This document shows, piece after piece, positions 5,518 to 5,531 of a DNA stretch of 5,531 bases. The stretch is from Chromatiales bacterium (GTDB lineage: Bacteria; Pseudomonadota; Gammaproteobacteria; Chromatiales; Chromatiaceae). The notes beneath the pieces are model-generated. The model searched no databases, was not told where the DNA came from, and was given only the letters and a program-made list of their open reading frames with translations. The DNA lies in assembly GCA_024639625.1 (NCBI GenBank), contig JAHEIA010000240.1, positions 1 through 5,531 of the forward strand, written 5' to 3'. Position 1 is the first letter of the stretch; the number at the start of each line of letters is the position of its first letter. The translations under genes and the position numbers were made by a program.

Positions 5518-5521
5518 CTCC
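5518..5521 (-). promoter_or_regulatory. Ribosome binding site that fixes the antitoxin start
   Basis: On the minus strand GGAG ends 6 nt before the ATG at 5511. The alternative GTG at 5521-5523 overlaps this site, which argues for the shorter 78-residue antitoxin. Confidence 0.6.
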
Positions 5522-5531
5522 ACACGTTTTC

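Overview
The window looks like chromosomal DNA from a GC-rich (about 60 %) proteobacterium, probably a gammaproteobacterium. Purple-sulfur-type Chromatiaceae are a guess from the overall style of the genes and repeats. Nothing in the window fixes the taxon: there is no rRNA, tRNA or phylogenetic marker gene.

Layout, left to right. (1) Positions 2-592 (+) hold the C-terminal part of a sulfotransferase-like protein whose start lies outside the window. (2) Positions 745-2265 (+) encode a multi-pass membrane protein of the GT-C glycosyltransferase type. These two co-directional genes suggest the edge of a surface-glycan locus. (3) Positions 2374-3543 (-) encode a CPA2/KefB-type cation:proton antiporter without a regulatory RCK domain, convergent with the GT-C gene. 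(4) Positions 3544-4127 are about 580 bases with no gene I can support. (5) Positions 4128-4496 (+) encode a small exported protein of unknown function. (6) Positions 4497-4868 contain an inverted-repeat element of about 295 bp (4539-4833) packed with short hairpins. It resembles a MITE or a REP/BIME-type mosaic and sits between two convergent genes. (7) Positions 4869-5511 (-) hold a toxin-antitoxin pair: a FitA-like ribbon-helix-helix antitoxin followed by a VapC/FitB PIN-domain toxin, overlapping by 14 nt.

The genes fall into unrelated units: glycan assembly and modification, ion homeostasis, an envelope protein, and a stability or stress module. The toxin-antitoxin pair, the repeat element and the gene-poor stretch mark the right half as accessory-type DNA. 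I see no convincing new multi-gene system. The most unusual structure is the hairpin-rich inverted-repeat element, and the least explained gene is the small exported protein.
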